Of a stretch of DNA of 64,000 nt, positions 8,964 to 19,424 are shown one piece after another. The stretch lies in contig JAJFGG010000016.1 of the NCBI GenBank assembly GCA_021776235.1, positions 1-64,000 of the forward strand. Direction: 5' to 3'. The stretch comes from Alphaproteobacteria bacterium (GTDB lineage Bacteria; Pseudomonadota; Alphaproteobacteria; GCA-2731375). The notes beneath the pieces were generated by a model. That model ran no database searches and was not told the origin of the DNA. It worked only from the letters and a program-made list of their open reading frames with translations. A program made the translations under genes and the position numbers. The first letter of the stretch is position 1; each line of letters opens with the position of its first letter.

Positions 8964-9737
8964 TTACTCGGCAGAAATCTGGCTGGGCACTTTCTCCTGA
9001 CGCCGCCGGATGCCGGGCAGTTTCGCGATTTCAGCCTCCGCCTCGGGCGCGATAACGCCGACGGAGATGATAAATTTGGCCGCATCCTCCACCGGCATAT
9101 CAAGAAAGATCAGATCGCGCCGGGGCACCATCAGCAGGAAACCCGAAGTTGGGTTTGGCGTGGTGGGGACATAAATGTTGACCATGTCGTCTTCCAGGCG
9201 TCCGGCCACTTCGCCCTCCGTATCGGACGTCACAAAAGCCACGGTCCAGATACCGCGGCGGGGGTATTCCACCAGCACGGCCTGACGAAAGGAATTGGAT
9301 GACTGGTTCAGGACCGTTTCCAGAACCTGCTTCAAGGCGCCGTAAATCGTACGCACAACGGGCATGCGGTTGACCAGGCGCTCGCCGGTTTTCAACAGGG
9401 TGCGGCCAAAGATGTTGGCCGTGAGAAATCCGACGAAGGTGAGAACGATGACCATCATCACCAGGCCAAGTCCCGGTAACGAGAAGGGCAGATAATTCTC
9501 CGGATTATATTTTTCCGGCAACAGGGGAATGGCCTGGCTATCCACCCAGTCGATGAACTGCCAGGTTAAATAAATCGTCAGGGCGATGGGTGCGGTAACG
9601 ATAACCCCGGTCAGAAAATAGTTACGCAGCCGGGTCAGCATGCCCGGTCTCTGACGCGGCGCGATCAGGACAGGTTTTTCCTCGCCAGCATCATCAGATG
9701 CGGCGGGCTGGTCAGAAATTGGCGGCGTGTCAGGCAT
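8964..9737 (-). CDS. DUF502 family membrane protein
   Basis: 257 residues with two hydrophobic segments, at about 40-60 (YFLTGVIVTAPIALTIYLTW) and 90-112 (LGLVMMVIVLTFVGFLTANI). These are followed by the family's conserved stretch ending in RMPVVRTIYGALKQ and a soluble C-terminal domain with YPRRGIWTVAFVT. This matches DUF502 inner-membrane proteins, whose function is not established. The N-terminus is an acidic, disordered tail. It is convergent with the CoxL-like gene and divergent from the Sel1 gene, so probably monocistronic. No strong ribosome binding site is seen before the ATG. Confidence 0.85.
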   Translation of the reverse strand: MPDTPPISDQPAASDDAGEEKPVLIAPRQRPGMLTRLRNYFLTGVIVTAPIALTIYLTWQFIDWVDSQAIPLLPEKYNPENYLPFSLPGLGLVMMVIVLTFVGFLTANIFGRTLLKTGERLVNRMPVVRTIYGALKQVLETVLNQSSNSFRQAVLVEYPRRGIWTVAFVTSDTEGEVAGRLEDDMVNIYVPTTPNPTSGFLLMVPRRDLIFLDMPVEDAAKFIISVGVIAPEAEAEIAKLPGIRRRQEKVPSQISAE

Positions 9738-9877
9738 ACAGCTGAAAATTCCCGAAAGTTAACGATCGCACGTCTGACTTAATGCCGAATGCCTAAACTG
9801 TCCATCTTATTCGCCTTTCGGATCCTGCTGCTGTATATTGACCGCTACATCATAGAATACAGACTGAACGAACAATC

Positions 9878-10393
9878 ATGCGGCGTCCTTTTTTCACAAA
9901 GTTGATAATTGGCCTGTGCCTCTGGCCCGTATATCTGTGGCCATTGCCTGCGCGCGCGGATTTTACCAACGCCGTCGTCGCCTATGACCAGGGTAGCTTT
10001 AATCCAGCACGACGCGAGTTTCTGGACCTGGCACAGCATGGCCATGCAGGTGCGGAATTCATGCTGGGGGCGATGTATTTTTATGGCAAAGGTGTGCAAA
10101 GAAACGACGCCATCGCCGCCATCTGGTTTCACAAGGCAGCGATCAAGGGCAACCCTTCGGGACAACTGGCCTTTGGTTCACTGCATATTCGAGGTCTGGG
10201 AGTGCGGCAGGATCTGGTCAAAGCCTATGGCTGGCTAACCGTGGCCGCCAATCACGCTATACCGGGCCTGCAACAACAGGCCATATCGCTGCGGGATGAA
10301 GCTGCCCGCTTGATGGAGCCTAGCGAAATTTCGGATGCACAGCGCTGGGCCAGCGGTTTCAAGGCCCGGGCGTCCGGTCTGACTTTGGAATAA
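9878..10393 (+). CDS. Secreted Sel1-repeat (TPR-like) protein
   Basis: 171 residues. A signal peptide is visible (hydrophobic core IIGLCLWPVYLWPL, cleavage after ARA at about 27). Two or three Sel1-type repeats follow, with the signature GAEFMLGAMYFYGKGVQRND and GQLAFGSLHIRGLGVRQD. Sel1 repeats form helical solenoids that mediate protein contacts; this one should act in the periplasm. No catalytic domain is present. It is transcribed divergently from the DUF502 gene across a 140-base spacer. Confidence 0.8.
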   Translation: MRRPFFTKLIIGLCLWPVYLWPLPARADFTNAVVAYDQGSFNPARREFLDLAQHGHAGAEFMLGAMYFYGKGVQRNDAIAAIWFHKAAIKGNPSGQLAFGSLHIRGLGVRQDLVKAYGWLTVAANHAIPGLQQQAISLRDEAARLMEPSEISDAQRWASGFKARASGLTLE

Positions 10394-10535
10394 CAGCAAC
10401 AATCACTGGCCATTCAGCGATTTTGCCAAACTCGCCTGCCATACTGCCAAAGCGGCACAAATGGGGCAATTCATAACGCGCCCAACCCTCTGTTTAACTT
10501 TAGACTAGGGGAACTTTCAGCAATGGAGACTAAAG

Positions 10536-11294
10536 ATGCGGTTACGGGACAAGGTTGCCATCGTTACGGGCGCGGGCGCTGGCTTTGGCAGCGGTATTGC
10601 CCGGCGCTTCGCCGAAGAAGGCGCAATGGTGATCGTGAATGATATCAATGCCGAAAACGGTGAAAGCGTGGTCGCCGAAATTCGGGATGCGGACGGCGTC
10701 GCGGACTATGTCGCCGCGGATGTCGCATCCAGCGCCGATGTCGCGACCCTGGTCGCGCGCGCTGTGTCCCTGCATGGCGGCCTGGACATCATGGTCAATA
10801 ACGCCGGCGTGCCGCAGCGCAATATGCCCATGACCGAGGTCGGGGAAGCCGCCTTTGATCTGATTTTCGCGGTCAACGTCAAAAGTATCTACTGGTCTGC
10901 CCTCCACGCCATCCCGGAAATGCGCAAGCGCGGCGGCGGTTGCTTCATAAATACGTCGTCCACAGCCGCGCTTAGTCCACGGCCCGGACTGGTCTGGTAC
11001 AATGGCTCCAAAGGCGCCGTGAACACGATTACCAAGGGTATGGCAATCGAACTGGCGCCCGATCAGATTCGCGTCAATGCAATCTGCCCGGTAGCGGGCG
11101 AGACGCAGATGTTGGCCGAGTTCGCCGGTGGCGAGGTCACGCCCGAGAAGCGGGAGATGTTCCTGAAATCAATACCTCTGGGCCGCTTCAGCCAGCCCCT
11201 GGACATTGCCAATGCCGCGCTGTTTCTGGCCTCGGATGAAGCGTCAATGATTACCGGCGTTTGCATGGAAGTCGATGGCGGGCGTTGTATTTAG
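10536..11294 (+). CDS. SDR family NAD(P)-dependent oxidoreductase
   Basis: 252 residues, classical short-chain dehydrogenase length. It has the cofactor motif TGAGAGFGSGIA (residues about 11-22), NNAGV, an active-site Ser in NTSST, and YNGSK carrying the catalytic Tyr and Lys. GGAG lies seven bases before the ATG. An acidic residue (VNDI) at the end of the second strand favours NAD over NADP. The substrate is not deducible: closest in style to 3-oxoacyl-ACP reductase/glucose 1-dehydrogenase-type SDRs. It stands alone between the Sel1 gene and carB. Confidence 0.85.
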   Translation: MRLRDKVAIVTGAGAGFGSGIARRFAEEGAMVIVNDINAENGESVVAEIRDADGVADYVAADVASSADVATLVARAVSLHGGLDIMVNNAGVPQRNMPMTEVGEAAFDLIFAVNVKSIYWSALHAIPEMRKRGGGCFINTSSTAALSPRPGLVWYNGSKGAVNTITKGMAIELAPDQIRVNAICPVAGETQMLAEFAGGEVTPEKREMFLKSIPLGRFSQPLDIANAALFLASDEASMITGVCMEVDGGRCI

Positions 11295-11507
11295 GGCCTG
11301 GCATCCGCCGATAGGTTTATCCGGACCAAAATCTCTAAATCTCGTAGCCGGGTGCGGGACGAGCGGTTATATTACGCGCGCTTGGCGGCATGCCATGGGA
11401 TCGCTTCCCACGGTTGCCAGCCGCGCATTGATCAAACAGGCCCCCGGTTCAGGCCGCCCCATGCCGGGGTAGGCGCAGGTGGAGGCATGTCGTGAGGAAG
11501 CCACCAG

Positions 11508-14500
11508 GTGCCGAAACGGACAGACATCAAGAGTATTATGATCATCGGTGCCGGGCCCATTGTTATTGGTCAGGCCTGCGAGTTCGACTATTCCGGCACC
11601 CAGGCTTGCAGGGCCCTGCAGGCTGAAGGCTTCCGGGTCATTTTGGTTAATTCCAATCCAGCCACGATTATGACCGATCCGGAATTTGCCGACGCCACCT
11701 ATATCGAGCCCATCACGCCGGACATCGTCCGCAAAATCATCGCCAACGAGCGGCCCGACGCCATCCTGCCAACCATGGGAGGCCAGACCGCGCTGAACGC
11801 CGCCATGGCGCTGTATGAAAACGGCACCCTGGACGAATTTGGCGTTGAACTGATTGGGGCCAAGCCTGACGCCATCAATATGGCGGAAGACCGCAGCCTT
11901 TTTCGTGAGGCCATGGGGCGCATCGGCCTGGCGACGCCAAAAGCCGGGATCGCCCATAATGTTGCCGAGGCCTGGGAAGCGTTGGAGCAGGTCGGCCTGC
12001 CGGCGATCATCCGGCCGTCCTTTACCATGGGTGGCACGGGCGGCGGCATCGCCTATAACCGCGAAGAATTTCTAACCATTATCACCGCCGGCCTGGACGC
12101 CTCGCCCACCAACGAAGTGTTAATCGAAGAATCAGTACTGGGCTGGAAAGAATACGAAATGGAGGTGGTGCGCGATCACGCCGATAACTGCATCATCGTC
12201 TGTTCCATCGAAAACGTCGACCCCATGGGCATCCATACCGGTGATAGTGTCACCGTGGCGCCGGCTCTGACCCTGACTGACAAGGAGTATCAGATCCTGC
12301 GCAATGCCTCGATCGCATGCCTGCGCGAAATCGGCGTTGATACCGGGGGCTCCAATGTGCAATTCGCCCTCAATCCCGAGGATGGCCGCCTGGTGGTGAT
12401 CGAGATGAACCCACGGGTCTCGCGCTCCTCGGCTCTGGCGTCGAAAGCCACGGGTTTTCCCATCGCCAAGGTCGCGGCGCAACTGGCCGTGGGCTATACC
12501 CTGGACGAATTGGACAATGACATCACGGGCGGCGTAATCCCCGCCTCTTTCGAGCCAACTATCGACTACGTGGTAACCAAAATACCGCGCTTCACGTTTG
12601 AGAAATTTCCCAATACCGAAGCCCTCCTGACAACCTCGATGAAATCCGTGGGCGAGGCCATGTCCGTGGGCCGCACCTTCGGCGAAAGCCTGCAAAAGGC
12701 CCTGCGTTCCATGGAAACCGGTCTGTCGGGACTGGACGAAGTCGTCATTCCCGGTGCCGAAGAGGATCCGATGGATGCATTGCGTGCGGCCTTGGCCCGG
12801 CCAGCCCCGGACCGGCTTTTGGTCGTTGCCCAGGCGTTACGGCACGGCATGGCCGCGGATGAGATCGGGCGTATCACCCGCATCGACCCCTGGTTCATCG
12901 CCCAGGTCGCCGACCTTGTCTCGACGGAAGCGGAACTGCGCGCCCAGGGTCTGCCCGGCGGCGCCACGAACGGTGATGCGGCGGGGGCGCGGCAAATGCG
13001 GGCCTTGAAGGCGCAAGGATTCTCCGATCAAAGATTGGCGCAAATTACGGGACAAAGCGCGGCGGCGGTTGCCGCCCGGCGGCGGACATTGGGCGTGCAC
13101 CCTGTGTACAAGCGTATCGATACCTGTGCCGCTGAATTCGAGAGTCATACGCCCTATATGTACTCCACCTACGAAGGCTTGAATGAACCGGTTGAATGCG
13201 AAGCGCGGCCCAGCGATCGGGAGAAAGTCATCATCCTGGGCGGGGGACCAAACCGCATCGGCCAGGGAATAGAATTTGATTATTGCTGTGTCCATGCGGT
13301 TTTTGCCCTGCGCGAAGCGGGCTATGAAGCGATCATGGTGAACTGCAACCCTGAAACCGTATCCACCGACTATGACACGTCGGACCGCCTGTATTTCGAA
13401 CCCTTGACCGCCGAGGACGTGCTGGAAATTGTTCGCCTTGAACAGAGTGCCGGCGTCCTGAAAGGCGTCATCGTACAGTTCGGCGGCCAGACACCGTTAA
13501 AGCTGGCCGCTGAACTGGAGGCCGCTGGCGTGCCCATCCTTGGCACCAGTCCCGACGCCATTGACCTGGCCGAGGACCGCCACCGCTTTCAGGAATTGCT
13601 GCAAAGACTGAACCTGAGACAGCCACCCAACGGCATTGCGACATCGTCCGAAGAGGCGCAGGCGGTGGCCGCTCGCATAGGATTTCCAGTGGTGGTGCGG
13701 CCCTCCTACGTCCTGGGCGGCCGGGCCATGGAAATTGTTCACGATGCAGACCGGTTAGAACGCTATATGCGCGAGGCGGTCAAGGCCTCGGGTGATGCGC
13801 CGGTGCTGGTTGATGGTTATCTGCAGGACGCCATAGAGGTTGATCTGGATGCCCTGGCCGATGGCCACGACGTGGTCGTGGCCGGGATCATGGAACATAT
13901 CGAGGAAGCCGGCATTCATTCCGGTGATTCGGCCTGCTCCCTCCCCCCTTACTCCCTGAGTGACGATATTGTCGATGAAATCGGACGCCAGGCCGATGCC
14001 CTGGCCCGGGGCCTATCGGTAGTTGGCCTGATGAACGTGCAGTTCGCCGTGCGCCAGAACGAGATTTTTATTCTCGAGGTCAATCCAAGAGCCTCGCGCA
14101 CCGTGCCCTTTGTCGCGAAAGCCATTGGCCACCCAATCGCCAAGCTGGCGGCGCGCATCATGGCTGGCGAAAAGCTGGCTGATTTCGGTCTGGAATTCGG
14201 TCAGCAAAGGCATATCGCAGTGAAGGAAGCGGTCTTTCCGTTCGCCCGCTTCCCCGGCGTTGATGTGCTTTTGGGGCCGGAAATGAAGTCGACCGGGGAA
14301 GTCATGGGCCTGGATACTTCGTTTGCGGCTGCCTTTGCAAAATCGCAGATTGCCGCGGGTACAGAGCTGCCCAGCGAAGGCAGGGTATTCATCTCCGTCA
14401 AGGACCGGGACAAACCGGCAGCCGCTGAACTGGCCCGGGCATTATCGCGGCTTGGCTTTACCATCGTCGCCACGACCGGCACGGCGGCCTATTTGCAGAC

Positions 14501-14768
14501 GCAGGATATCGCGGTCCTTCAGGTCAACAAAGCGCTCGAAGGCCGGCCTCATATTGTCGATGACATCACCAACCGCGCCATTGCACTGATCTTCAATACC
14601 ACCGAGGGCGCGCAGGCGATTGCCGATAGTTACACCCTGCGCCGGGCCGCGCTAACCCACCGCATCCCTTACTACACGACGATTTCGGGAGCCAAATCGG
14701 CCATGCTGGCGATCGAACTTTTAAAGCAGCGCGGCCTTGATGTTGCCCCGCTGCAATCTTACTTCTAA
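11508..14768 (+). CDS. carB: Carbamoyl-phosphate synthase large subunit
   Basis: 1086 residues (E. coli 1073). It uses ammonia delivered by CarA, bicarbonate and two ATP to make carbamoyl phosphate for pyrimidine and arginine synthesis. Two homologous ATP-grasp halves are visible: the N-half starts [20 protein letters not shown] and includes [16 protein letters not shown]; the C-half starts [19 protein letters not shown] and includes [16 protein letters not shown]-terminal MGS-like allosteric domain begins around residue 950. The start is GTG, with GAGGA about nine bases upstream, and matches the conserved family N-terminus. carA is not adjacent. greA follows 71 bases downstream on the same strand, a common alphaproteobacterial order. 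Confidence 0.97.
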   Translation: MPKRTDIKSIMIIGAGPIVIGQACEFDYSGTQACRALQAEGFRVILVNSNPATIMTDPEFADATYIEPITPDIVRKIIANERPDAILPTMGGQTALNAAMALYENGTLDEFGVELIGAKPDAINMAEDRSLFREAMGRIGLATPKAGIAHNVAEAWEALEQVGLPAIIRPSFTMGGTGGGIAYNREEFLTIITAGLDASPTNEVLIEESVLGWKEYEMEVVRDHADNCIIVCSIENVDPMGIHTGDSVTVAPALTLTDKEYQILRNASIACLREIGVDTGGSNVQFALNPEDGRLVVIEMNPRVSRSSALASKATGFPIAKVAAQLAVGYTLDELDNDITGGVIPASFEPTIDYVVTKIPRFTFEKFPNTEALLTTSMKSVGEAMSVGRTFGESLQKALRSMETGLSGLDEVVIPGAEEDPMDALRAALARPAPDRLLVVAQALRHGMAADEIGRITRIDPWFIAQVADLVSTEAELRAQGLPGGATNGDAAGARQMRALKAQGFSDQRLAQITGQSAAAVAARRRTLGVHPVYKRIDTCAAEFESHTPYMYSTYEGLNEPVECEARPSDREKVIILGGGPNRIGQGIEFDYCCVHAVFALREAGYEAIMVNCNPETVSTDYDTSDRLYFEPLTAEDVLEIVRLEQSAGVLKGVIVQFGGQTPLKLAAELEAAGVPILGTSPDAIDLAEDRHRFQELLQRLNLRQPPNGIATSSEEAQAVAARIGFPVVVRPSYVLGGRAMEIVHDADRLERYMREAVKASGDAPVLVDGYLQDAIEVDLDALADGHDVVVAGIMEHIEEAGIHSGDSACSLPPYSLSDDIVDEIGRQADALARGLSVVGLMNVQFAVRQNEIFILEVNPRASRTVPFVAKAIGHPIAKLAARIMAGEKLADFGLEFGQQRHIAVKEAVFPFARFPGVDVLLGPEMKSTGEVMGLDTSFAAAFAKSQIAAGTELPSEGRVFISVKDRDKPAAAELARALSRLGFTIVATTGTAAYLQTQDIAVLQVNKALEGRPHIVDDITNRAIALIFNTTEGAQAIADSYTLRRAALTHRIPYYTTISGAKSAMLAIELLKQRGLDVAPLQSYF

Positions 14769-14839
14769 TCTTCTCAATTGGATCGGTGCCAGCGCGCCGG
14801 CTTCCAGGATACTGATTAAATAAGGCGGACGACCAGGCG

Positions 14840-15313
14840 ATGGAAAAGGTGCCAATGACCCAGACGGGGTTTACCCGGATGGAAGAGGAATTAAAGCGGT
14901 TGAAGGGCGTGGAACGTCCGTCAATTATCCAGGCGCTGGAAGAGGCGCGGGCGCATGGGGATCTCTCTGAAAACGCGGAATATCACGCCGCCAAGGAACG
15001 CCAGGCGTTTATCGAAAGCCGGGTCGCAGAGCTGGAAAGCAAGGTCAGCCGGGCGCAGATCATTGATACCTCCTCCCTGGCGGGAAAGACCGTCAAATTC
15101 GGCGCCACGGTGACGGTCGTGGACGAGGACGATGACGCGAAGTTGAAATTCCAGATCGTCGGCGAGGACGAAGCGGATATCAAGGCGCAACGCCTGTCGG
15201 TACAATCCCCACTGGCCCGCGCCCTGATCGGCAAGCAGGTCGGCGACGAGGTGGAGGTCACGACCCCCTCGGGCGGCAAGTTTTACGAACTGCTGAAGGT
15301 GCAGTTCCTGTAA
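14840..15313 (+). CDS. greA: Transcription elongation factor GreA
   Basis: 157 residues, full length. It begins [20 protein letters not shown], the conserved opening of the N-terminal coiled-coil domain. The acidic tip [15 protein letters not shown] (residues about 39-53), which coordinates the catalytic metal in the RNA polymerase secondary channel, is intact. The C-terminal FKBP-like domain runs from about residue 80 and ends with GGKFYELL. GreA rescues backtracked polymerase by stimulating transcript cleavage. It lies directly behind carB. Confidence 0.97.
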   Translation: MEKVPMTQTGFTRMEEELKRLKGVERPSIIQALEEARAHGDLSENAEYHAAKERQAFIESRVAELESKVSRAQIIDTSSLAGKTVKFGATVTVVDEDDDAKLKFQIVGEDEADIKAQRLSVQSPLARALIGKQVGDEVEVTTPSGGKFYELLKVQFL

Positions 15314-15605
15314 TCAAGAATTGCCTCGGAGTGGCGCGGCCGGACTAAATGTCGACACCCCCGGGGAGCGGCAGTTTTCGAAAAAACTGGCGGCCATAGA
15401 TCAGCGCCCGCTATCCATCCCGACCAATCCAAGGGTACCTTCGGGGTGGCGGGGTGTAGCTGGCATTCGCACTTGATATCAGGCCGCGCCCGTCAGCCCC
15501 AGTGCTGTGCGAAACTGGCGCTTGGAAATGTGCGATTGCCATTGCTGCATTGGCCACGGCGAAATGCAGTTTGGCCTTGTTCCTTCGAATGACCGATAAT
15601 GCATC
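15314..15605. other. Intergenic region after greA, no gene seen
   Basis: About 290 bases with no supported ORF, terminator or RNA structure. It precedes the broken rubredoxin gene and may include decayed sequence from the same event. Confidence 0.4.
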
Positions 15606-15750
15606 ATGACCCAGGCGGCGATAACTTCATGGGATTGTCAATCCTGCGGCTATGCCTATGACCTAGACCACGTTCGAGGACTTGCCCGATGCCTGGACTT
15701 GTCCAGAATGCGGCGTCCATAAGGGTAACTTCGCCCCCCGAGAGAAGTGA
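15606..15750 (+). pseudogene. Rubredoxin remnant with internal deletion and frameshift
   Basis: An ATG at 15606 opens a frame with TSWDCQSCGYAYDLDH, the first CxxCGYxYD knuckle of a rubredoxin. One frame over, from 15673, comes FEDLPDAWTCPECGVHKGNF, the second knuckle, ending at a TGA at 15748-15750. In intact rubredoxins about 16 residues (the DP..GI.PGT loop) lie between YD and FEDLP; here they are gone and the frame is shifted by one. All four metal-binding cysteines remain but cannot be translated as one chain. The TGA overlaps an in-frame GTG of the next gene (GTGA), the junction of a coupled rubredoxin-P450 pair. Rubredoxins donate electrons to oxygenases, which fits the neighbour. Confidence 0.75.
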
Positions 15751-15779
15751 ACCGAGATCGCCTTACCGGAGCAACGCTG

Positions 15780-17009
15780 ATGGCCGCAAAGTTTGACCTG
15801 AAAACGCCGCAGGCTATTCGGGATCCTGCGCCTATCTTTGCCGCCATGCTGAAAGAACAGCCGGTTCACTATAGCCCTTCATTGAAAGGCTGGGTGGTCG
15901 CCGGTTATGACGATGTCAAGCTGGCCCTGTCCGATCCGCGCTTTTCGGTGGAAAAGCTGTCGCCCTTTGCCGAACACATGGCGGCCGGAGCCGAGGCCCG
16001 AAAAATCCGGGAGTTGTCCAGAATATTGGGCGGTTGGATGGTTTTCAAGGATCCGCCCGCTCATACCCGGCTGCGCCATGTATTGCAGCAACCGTTTAAG
16101 CCCCGGGAAATGGAAAAACTGCGCACTACCATCATTCAAATCGCCGAGGATGTCGCGGCCGATATGGCCCCCAAGGCCGGCGGAGTGGTGGATTTTATTG
16201 CTGTCTTTGCCAATCCCCTGCCCGCCCGCGTGATTGCCACCCTGATCGGGGTGGACCTTTCAATGGTCGGTCAATTGACCGTCTGGTCTAGCCATATTGC
16301 CAAGTTCATCTTTTCGGCCCGTGCCACGCCGGATAAATACGACCGTGCCTATACGGCTCTGATGGAAATTGAAGCGTTTTATCGCCAGTTAATCGCAGAC
16401 CATCGGCGCCATCCACGCGACGATATGTTGAGCCGGATGATCGCCTATGACAGCACCGGCGAACCGCTGAACGACGACGAAATTATCTCCATGCTGGTCT
16501 TGTTCCTGTTTGCCGGCCACGAGACAACCACAAACCTGATTGCCAATGGCATGCTGGCCCTGCTGCAAAATCCGCGACAGATGTCGCGTCTTCGGGCAGA
16601 TTTCAGCCTGTTGCCGAGCGCCATCGAGGAGTTTCTACGTTTTCAAGGCCCGGTGCAGACGGTGGTGCGCCTTGCCAAGGAAGATATCGAACTGGGCGGC
16701 GCGAAAATCCTGGCCGGCGAACGGGTGTTTGCCCTGGTCGCGGCCTCGCACCGGGACCAAAGGATATTCGGCGATGCCCATAGCGTCGATATCTCCCGGC
16801 AGCAAAACCCGCACGTTGCCTTCGGTTTCGGCATCCATATGTGCATCGGCGCGCCGCTGGCCCGGATTGAGGGGCAGGAAGCATTCCGAACCCTGTTGAC
16901 CCATTTCGATAATTTCAAACTCGAGACTGCCGATCTATCCTGGCGCGACGATTTTGTGGCCCGTGGACTGGAAACCCTGCCAATTTCATTCAATCGGCGG
17001 CCGGCATGA
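15780..17009 (+). CDS. Cytochrome P450
   Basis: 409 residues, soluble bacterial P450 without a membrane anchor. I-helix oxygen-activation motif AGHETT (residues 245-250), K-helix ExxR in EEFLRF (about residue 284), and heme-binding loop FGFGIHMCIG with the axial ligand Cys355. The ATG at 15780 has GGAG eight bases upstream; a GTG at 15747 that overlaps the rubredoxin stop is in frame and could be a coupled alternative start. It needs an electron donor; the adjacent rubredoxin is broken, so a distant ferredoxin or rubredoxin must serve. An SDR follows 68 bases downstream, suggesting hydroxylation followed by alcohol oxidation of one hydrophobic substrate (inference). Subfamily is not assigned. 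Confidence 0.93.
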   Translation: MAAKFDLKTPQAIRDPAPIFAAMLKEQPVHYSPSLKGWVVAGYDDVKLALSDPRFSVEKLSPFAEHMAAGAEARKIRELSRILGGWMVFKDPPAHTRLRHVLQQPFKPREMEKLRTTIIQIAEDVAADMAPKAGGVVDFIAVFANPLPARVIATLIGVDLSMVGQLTVWSSHIAKFIFSARATPDKYDRAYTALMEIEAFYRQLIADHRRHPRDDMLSRMIAYDSTGEPLNDDEIISMLVLFLFAGHETTTNLIANGMLALLQNPRQMSRLRADFSLLPSAIEEFLRFQGPVQTVVRLAKEDIELGGAKILAGERVFALVAASHRDQRIFGDAHSVDISRQQNPHVAFGFGIHMCIGAPLARIEGQEAFRTLLTHFDNFKLETADLSWRDDFVARGLETLPISFNRRPA

Positions 17010-17077
17010 GACGGGGCAAGTTTCGGCGTAAATTTCGGGGCTGGATGTGCTGGCTGTAACACTTGAAGAGAGACGCA

Positions 17078-17782
17078 ATGGCATTTGAAAATCAGACGAT
17101 CGTTGTCACCGGCGCGGCGGGAAATTTGGGGCGCGCGGTGGCCGGAAAATTTCACGCGGCCGGCGCCAGGGTCGCCCTGGTAGACGTCACGCAAGATATT
17201 CTCGACAGTCACTTTCCTGGCGAGGACCCACAATTTACCAAGGTTGCGGTCGATTTATTGGATCCTGCGGCCGTTGCGGCGGCGTTTGGGCAAATCCGGG
17301 CGGCATGCGGCGGGATTGACGCGCTTTGCGCCATCGCCGGCGGCTTTCACATGGGCGAGCCGGTACATGATACGCCCACGGCCAATTGGGATCTGATGCA
17401 TGACCTCAATGTTCGCACCCTTTTGCATTCCGTCCAGGCGGCAGTCCCCCACATGATCGAAAGCGGTTCGGGAAAAATCGTGACCATCGGCGCCAATGCG
17501 GGCCTGAAAGGGGTGCCGGGGATGGGTGCGTATTGCGCCTCGAAAAGCACGGTCATGCGCCTTACGGAAGCCATGGCCGGAGAACTGCGCGAGGACGCCA
17601 TAAATGTCAATTGCGTGCTGCCCAGCATTATCGATACGCCGGACAACCGCGCCAACATGCCCGATGCGGATCCCGCGCTGTGGGTCGCACCGTCAGATTT
17701 GGCGTCGGCCATCCTGTTCTTGTGTTCGCCCCAGGCCAGGGCCATTCACGGCGCCCTGATCCCCGTCGTTGGCTTGTCCTGA
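17078..17782 (+). CDS. SDR family oxidoreductase, downstream of P450
   Basis: 234 residues from ATG 17078 (an in-frame TTG at 17063 is less likely). Cofactor motif TGAAGNLGRAVA near residue 10, active-site YCASK with catalytic Tyr and Lys, and a conserved Asn-rich core. The usual NNAG becomes AIAGG, a common variant. In place of the usual catalytic Ser, TIGANAG has no Ser in the normal position, which may alter catalysis. Same strand and close behind the P450, so possibly co-transcribed. Substrate unknown. Confidence 0.8.
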   Translation: MAFENQTIVVTGAAGNLGRAVAGKFHAAGARVALVDVTQDILDSHFPGEDPQFTKVAVDLLDPAAVAAAFGQIRAACGGIDALCAIAGGFHMGEPVHDTPTANWDLMHDLNVRTLLHSVQAAVPHMIESGSGKIVTIGANAGLKGVPGMGAYCASKSTVMRLTEAMAGELREDAINVNCVLPSIIDTPDNRANMPDADPALWVAPSDLASAILFLCSPQARAIHGALIPVVGLS

Positions 17783-17846
17783 AATTACGTGCAGAAAATT
17801 ACCCACACAATTTTCAGGATTGGCCGGCCACGGTAACAATCAACAG

Positions 17847-18332
17847 TCAAGAGCCGCCGACGCCATCCAGCGGCACGCCGAATTCGACTTTGGATCGTCT
17901 GAGAACCGGCGCGGTTTTTACCGAGGCAACGTTGGGAGCGGCAATTAACTCCGCCGTGAGAAAATTTTGCCAACCGTCCCAATCCTTGGCCACGACTTTG
18001 AGGATGAAATCCGCCTCGCCCGTCAGCATGTGGCATTCCCGGATCATGGGGAGTTTCGCCATGCGGCGCTCAAAAGCGGACAGGTCATCCTCGTTCTGAC
18101 TGTCCAGGCCGATCCAGACGAACACCGATAGGCCGTAACCCAGTTCCTCGCCATTCAGGTCGGCATGATAGCCGCGGATCAAACCGGCCTGTTCCAGGGC
18201 CCGGACCCGGCGCAAACAGGGTGGGGCCGAGATCCCGACACGGCGGGCTAGTTCCACATTGGTGATCCGGCCGTCGTCGCGCAACTCTTCCAATATGTGG
18301 CGGTCGATGGCATCCAGCTTTACCTTTGACAC
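17847..18332 (-). CDS. Lrp/AsnC family transcriptional regulator
   Basis: 161 residues from a GTG at 18332, preceded by GGAGGA nine bases upstream; the longer in-frame start at 18371 would add an atypical tail. The N-terminal winged helix reads LDAIDRHILEELRDDGRITN with the recognition helix in ELARRVGISAPPCLRRV. The C-terminal RAM domain (residues about 75-150) contains HMLTGEADFILKVVAKD, the ligand-binding signature. Such proteins form octamers that respond to amino acids. It is convergent with the P450-linked SDR and divergent from the ELM1-like gene across about 110 bases. Its target is not evident. Confidence 0.92.
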   Translation of the reverse strand: MSKVKLDAIDRHILEELRDDGRITNVELARRVGISAPPCLRRVRALEQAGLIRGYHADLNGEELGYGLSVFVWIGLDSQNEDDLSAFERRMAKLPMIRECHMLTGEADFILKVVAKDWDGWQNFLTAELIAAPNVASVKTAPVLRRSKVEFGVPLDGVGGS

Positions 18333-18443
18333 GGGGGAAATTCCTCCATCAAGGCCATAAGTCGTTTCCAAATGGCCAACGCAATCATATTACCCACGCA
18401 ACAATATTTCACAACTGCTTCCAAGCTGTCATAAAATGAACCC

Positions 18444-19424
18444 ATGGCAACGAAAGCGACAAGCATAGCCGAGGACCCGACTAAGAGTTGTTGGGTCCTG
18501 ACCCCGGGCCACGCTGGCATGGAGAATCAGGCCATTGCCCTGGCCGAAGCGATGGGTCTGGCGCATACGGTCAAACGCGTGCACCCGCGCGCACCCTGGA
18601 CCTGGCTGCCGCCTGGCATCTGGCCCTGGCCGCTGGCGGCCCTGGACAGCGATAGCGATCAGATTGCGGCACCGTGGCCGGATCTGCTGATTTCCTGCGG
18701 CCGCCGGGCCGTGCCGTACGCCTTGTTGGTAAAACGCCAAAGCGCCGGAGCGACGGCGATTGTCCATATTCAGGACCCGCAAACCAGCCTGTCCCGTTTT
18801 GACCTGGTCGTTCCGCCACGGCATGACCATTTAAAAGGCGCCAATGTGATCGAGACCGAAGCGTCGCTGCACGGCATCACTCCCGAACGCCTGAAGCAAG
18901 AGGCCGCGGCATTTGCACCGCAGTTGGCGCATCTGCCCCGACCCCTGGTGGCGGTGTTGGTTGGCGGCAGCAATGCCTGCTATCGCCTGACGCCCGAGAT
19001 CATTTCGTCCCTGGCCGCGCAACTCCGCGCGCTTTGTCTGGATCATGGCGTCGGTCTGGCGGTCACCCCTTCCCGGCGCACCGGCGCCGACAATATCAAG
19101 GTTCTTCGCCAGGCACTGGCGGAGCTGCCGGCAGTGGTCTGGGATTTCGCCGGAGACAATCCTTACTTCGGCTATCTTGGCTTGGCGGATGCCGTCATCG
19201 TTACCTGCGATTCGGTAAATATGGTCAGCGAAGCCTGTGCCACCGGCAAACCAGTGCACGTGGTGCATTTGCCAGGAGGCAACCGTAAATTCAATGAATT
19301 CCATGCCGGCATGCAGGCCGCCGGCTATACCCGGCCATTCCACGGCAAGCTGGAACAATGGAACTACCGGCCGTCAGACGACCTCGGAAAAGTGGCCGCG
19401 AGAGTATGGGAACTGCTGGCGTAG
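18444..19424 (+). CDS. ELM1/GtrOC1-family putative nucleoside-diphosphate-sugar epimerase-like protein
   Basis: 326 residues. It matches the family annotated as mitochondrial fission ELM1, common in alphaproteobacteria and plant mitochondria: N-terminal WVLTPGHAGMENQAIALAEA, middle LISCGRRAVPYAL and HIQDPQ, then VAVLVGGSNACYRL, TPSRRTGADN and the C-terminal VTCDSVNMVSEACATGKPV. The overall pattern resembles a two-domain GT-B glycosyltransferase fold with a nucleotide-sugar site in the C-terminal half. The bacterial biochemical role is not established; envelope glycan metabolism is one possibility. No partner genes beside it. Confidence 0.85.
   Translation: MATKATSIAEDPTKSCWVLTPGHAGMENQAIALAEAMGLAHTVKRVHPRAPWTWLPPGIWPWPLAALDSDSDQIAAPWPDLLISCGRRAVPYALLVKRQSAGATAIVHIQDPQTSLSRFDLVVPPRHDHLKGANVIETEASLHGITPERLKQEAAAFAPQLAHLPRPLVAVLVGGSNACYRLTPEIISSLAAQLRALCLDHGVGLAVTPSRRTGADNIKVLRQALAELPAVVWDFAGDNPYFGYLGLADAVIVTCDSVNMVSEACATGKPVHVVHLPGGNRKFNEFHAGMQAAGYTRPFHGKLEQWNYRPSDDLGKVAARVWELLA

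Noticed and set aside
15780-17782. P450, SDR and Lrp as a defined biosynthetic cluster
   Set aside because: The Lrp gene is convergent and no carrier, synthase or transferase is present. Only the P450-SDR adjacency is supported.
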